Source: Natronosalvus rutilus
GTDB taxonomy: Archaea > Halobacteriota > Halobacteria > Halobacteriales > Natrialbaceae
Direction of reading: 5' to 3'
NCBI RefSeq assembly: GCF_024204665.1
Contig: NZ_CP100356.1
Coordinates: 186,001 to 250,000, forward strand
DNA: 64,000 nucleotides
The notes under the pieces were generated by a model that was not told the origin of the DNA, ran no database searches, and saw nothing but the letters and a program-made list of their open reading frames with translations. Shown here in pieces: positions 61,848 through 64,000 of the stretch (position 1 is the stretch's first letter; each line of letters starts with the position of its first letter). The translations under genes and the position numbers were made by a program.

Positions 61848-62705
61848 ATGCGAGTACTCACCTGGAACGTCAAGGGGGCGTTCCCATACCAAGCAGAGGA
61901 TGAAATCGCGGCGCAGTTTGAGTATCTCAAGAATCTAAATAAAAAGCCAGATTTGCTAATGCTGAACGAGGTGAACCAGTACAGGCGGGAGTTCATCCGT
62001 AACCTGGTTACCGACGAATTAGGGTACGAGGGAGTCGTAGACACACTCTCGTGGGCAAACGAATTGCGTGACAGTGAGGTTCCCCCACATCATGGCATCG
62101 GTCATACGAATGGGAATTTAACCGCTGTGCGTGACCCTGATTGCATCGAGCACACTCCCTTGGAACTCTTCGATGAAACGTACGACAACGAGGATATCAA
62201 GCATCTGTCCACACACTACCCCGAAAAGATCCTCGTCACAACGTGTGAACTCGCGGGTTTAGAGATCGAAGTCTGGAATGTGCGGGCTGTCCCGGGGAGT
62301 ATGAAGGGCGAAGAGAAAATCAAAATCTTCGAGACAGTCTTCCAGCGGATTCTCAACGGTGAAGAGCGGCACCGGATTCTCGCGGGTGATTTCAACTCAC
62401 CCGATAAGGAGTTGGCCGATGGCCAGGCGGTCACCTACATCGACGATAAGGACCCAAAAATCCGCGATCGGTGGCGAAATGCGGCGCTGAATATCCTCAA
62501 GGGACTGGGCCACGTAGGGATGGTGGACGTGTTTCGGTATCAATGGGGATACGGTGACGTGGACACGCTTGACGAAAGCTTCGGCAACAGCCGGTTTGAC
62601 CACATCATCGCCTCCGAGGAATTGAACCCGGTTGATTGCTTCTACGACCGAGAGTCATTCGAATACAGCGACCACGCCGCACTCATCGCCGATTTCGATC
62701 CCTGA
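61848..62705 (+). CDS. Endonuclease/exonuclease/phosphatase (EEP) family protein
   Basis: 285 residues. All EEP motifs are present: LTWNVKG (N7), LMLNEVNQY (metal-binding E41), AGDFNSPDK (D-x-N), NSRFDHIIAS and the catalytic SDHAALIADF at the C-terminus. This fold uses Mg2+ to cut phosphodiesters in nucleic acids or lipids. No signal peptide, so it is intracellular. It is upstream of an EVE-like gene on the same strand, 173 bp away. Confidence 0.88.
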   Translation: MRVLTWNVKGAFPYQAEDEIAAQFEYLKNLNKKPDLLMLNEVNQYRREFIRNLVTDELGYEGVVDTLSWANELRDSEVPPHHGIGHTNGNLTAVRDPDCIEHTPLELFDETYDNEDIKHLSTHYPEKILVTTCELAGLEIEVWNVRAVPGSMKGEEKIKIFETVFQRILNGEERHRILAGDFNSPDKELADGQAVTYIDDKDPKIRDRWRNAALNILKGLGHVGMVDVFRYQWGYGDVDTLDESFGNSRFDHIIASEELNPVDCFYDRESFEYSDHAALIADFDP

Positions 62706-62740
62706 GTGTTAACAGGATCGCGCTCCAGAATTCACCTGTT

Positions 62741-62810
62741 GCGAGATACGCGCTTTCTATTCAGCACGCCTGCTGAAATATGTCCTCGATTGAGGATTTC
62801 AACAAGGCCT
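62741..62810 (+). repeat. Dispersed repeat, second copy
   Basis: GCGCTTTCTATTCAGCACG followed by TTGAGGATTTCAACAAGGCC, related to 6138-6198. Confidence 0.45.
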
Positions 62811-62878
62811 ATTGAGTTGGAGAGTACTCAGAGAACGTTTGGTTTATAACAATTTAGATCGATTGTCAGCTTATCCAT

Positions 62879-63361
62879 ATGACAAACGTGTTTTTAGCAC
62901 CTTGTGATTCACCGAATTTTGATGACACGGTAAAGTCCACTGTCGATCTTAACGAGTATTCAAATCACCCAGAAGCATTGAATGGGAGAGAAGAGGTACG
63001 GTTCTGGGGAGTACGTACAGGTGCACGAAATGAAGGAAACTTCGAGAAAATGCAAAGTGGAGACCTTGTTCTATTCTATCAGGAAGGGGGCTATGTGGGT
63101 ACAGCGTGGGTTGAATCCAAATTCGAGGATGAAGAGGGTTGGGCTAGCACCACATTTTGGCGAGGTGGGAAATCAAACCTAGTTTATACGTTGACGGATT
63201 TCAAGCCGATAGCAATTCCCCGAGAGAAAGTGAACGCGATTTTCGACTACACAGACGGGTACTACCCTCAAGGACTGATGCGGGTGAGTGATGACAACGT
63301 AGAAAAGCGTCCGGCGTCGATCAAGTTGGCACTTGAACGCTATAGTGAGAAAATTAGCTGA
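62879..63361 (+). CDS. Stand-alone EVE/PUA-like domain protein
   Basis: 160 residues. NVFLAPCDSPNFDDTV, then EVRFWGVRTGARNEGNFEKM, QSGDLVLFYQEGGYVGTAWV, ESKFEDEEG and LVYTLTDFKPIAIPREKVNA follow the strand pattern of EVE/YTH-like readers (W in FWGVR, GD-VLFY, Y-G-A). Some such domains in restriction contexts bind 5-methylcytosine or other modified bases. No nuclease domain is attached. The gene has its own promoter region in the 173-bp gap after the EEP gene. Its first line of use could be modified-DNA sensing, which is inference. Confidence 0.7.
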   Translation: MTNVFLAPCDSPNFDDTVKSTVDLNEYSNHPEALNGREEVRFWGVRTGARNEGNFEKMQSGDLVLFYQEGGYVGTAWVESKFEDEEGWASTTFWRGGKSNLVYTLTDFKPIAIPREKVNAIFDYTDGYYPQGLMRVSDDNVEKRPASIKLALERYSEKIS

Positions 63362-63364
63362 CAA

Positions 63365-63547
63365 TCTAACAAGCACGCGGAATCTCCAGCCGAGAAGCTG
63401 ATTTCAACGTCGGTGTTCGCTGAGTCGACAACTTTCTCGAGCGCTTCGACGTCGATCACGCATCCCACCGATACGCATCATGTGCTTGAGTCCTTCCTCC
63501 TCGAGTGCTTCGACGATCTCGAGCATAAGCTCGCCGTCACTCGCCAT
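63365..63547 (-). pseudogene. Frameshifted small protein behind metallopeptidase gene
   Basis: ATG at 63547 overlaps the end of the metallopeptidase gene. It reads MASDGELMLEIVEALEEEGL, then KHMMRIGGM; after a one-base shift near 63460 another frame continues VIDVEALEKVVDSANTDVEI and SFSAGDSACLL. Together they would make a ~60-residue acidic protein. No family is named. Confidence 0.4.
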
Positions 63548-64000
63548 CGATCACCACGTCGATGATGTCGATGATCGTCTGGGCGGTCGAGCTAATCCGT
63601 TGAAGACGATCGAGGATTGCGTCTGTATCCTCACCTTGCCACGCAGCAACGTAGAACGCCGACCCACTCGTATCCAGCCCAAAGTAACGACCGACGATGT
63701 AGCCGACGGCTTCGGCCTCGAGTTCACGTTTCGACCGCTCGGTTTCATCGTCGACACCACCATGTAACATAGCGTGTGCATACTCGTGGACGAGCGTTAC
63801 TGCGAGATCGGCCTGATTCTCGCGGTCGTGAACCTCGACGAGTGGATTTGCATCTGATCGATACTGACAGACGCCCTTCGCTCTCCCGTGAGCCCATTCT
63901 TTCACAGAGACGACCTCAACCTCGATCTCGAGTGAAGTTGCTGCCTCGAGGAGCGCTGGGGCCAGCTCCTCAGCGTCTCCCGTCGCTTCCGTCTCAAGTT
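63537..64000 (-). CDS. ImmA/IrrE-type zinc metallopeptidase (5' end outside window)
   Basis: The frame is open to the right edge, so at least 153 C-terminal residues are present. HEYAHAMLH gives the HExxH zinc motif, with a downstream E in ELEAEAVGYIVGRYFG as third ligand, the gluzincin layout of ImmA/IrrE proteins. Upstream residues (ALLEAATSLEIEVEVVSVKE) lead into the domain. In haloarchaea such proteins often have an N-terminal ArdC-like DNA-binding domain, which would lie outside the window. ImmA-type enzymes cleave phage or element repressors. Confidence 0.8.
   Translation of the reverse strand, partial: LETEATGDAEELAPALLEAATSLEIEVEVVSVKEWAHGRAKGVCQYRSDANPLVEVHDRENQADLAVTLVHEYAHAMLHGGVDDETERSKRELEAEAVGYIVGRYFGLDTSGSAFYVAAWQGEDTDAILDRLQRISSTAQTIIDIIDVVIDGE

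Overview
The window reads as accessory DNA (megaplasmid or integrated island) of a halophilic archaeon of class Halobacteria. The evidence is strongly acidic predicted proteins, leaderless promoters, two Orc1/Cdc6 initiators, a TFB remnant, UspA, amphi-Trp and SWIM proteins, DUF7344-type regulators, and many IS200/IS605-type TnpB elements with CCCACGAC...GTCGTGGG hairpins. No rRNA, tRNA or CRISPR array was recognised.

Layout. 1-3.8 kb is decaying DNA: a partial PNPOx-family gene, a tnpB tail, a P-type ATPase with a nonsense codon, two intact UspA genes and an RtcB remnant. 4-9 kb holds a CBS/HPF-like protein, an amphi-Trp protein, small zinc-finger genes and a DUF234-type ATPase. 9.2-19.3 kb carries two independent replication origins, each with its own orc1/cdc6 gene and its own family of origin-recognition repeats. 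Between them lie a PD-(D/E)XK protein, broken TnpBs and a dead TFB. 19.3-22.1 kb has a UPF0175/PIN-like toxin-antitoxin pair and a TnpB fused to a foreign N-terminus.

22.5-51.2 kb is a defence island, mostly on the minus strand. It contains two tandem PD-(D/E)XK/winged-helix proteins and an overlapping operon (DNA-type tRNA-guanine transglycosylase of DpdA type, winged-helix protein, AAA+ ATPase). It also has a second, much larger transglycosylase-like protein paired with a DUF6884 protein, a winged-helix/970-aa P-loop ATPase/coiled-coil operon, and a 1583-aa DEAH helicase with cysteine clusters. An EVE-McrB plus McrC-like nuclease pair and the preQ0 genes queD-queE-queC complete it, with a 50-codon folE-like stub left between queE and queC. 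Read together, this is a candidate archaeal 7-deazaguanine DNA modification/restriction (Dpd-like) system: que enzymes make preQ0, the transglycosylases exchange it for guanine in DNA, and the helicase/ATPase/nuclease proteins discriminate or attack DNA. The system-level reading is inference.

51.4-64 kb adds a DUF429 protein, a GmrSD-type (DUF262/DUF1524) modification-dependent nuclease, a nucleotidyltransferase/winged-helix pair, two PH-domain membrane proteins, a frameshifted TnpB element, a CNNM/CorC-type transporter, an EEP phosphohydrolase, a stand-alone EVE-like protein and an ImmA/IrrE-type metallopeptidase running off the end.
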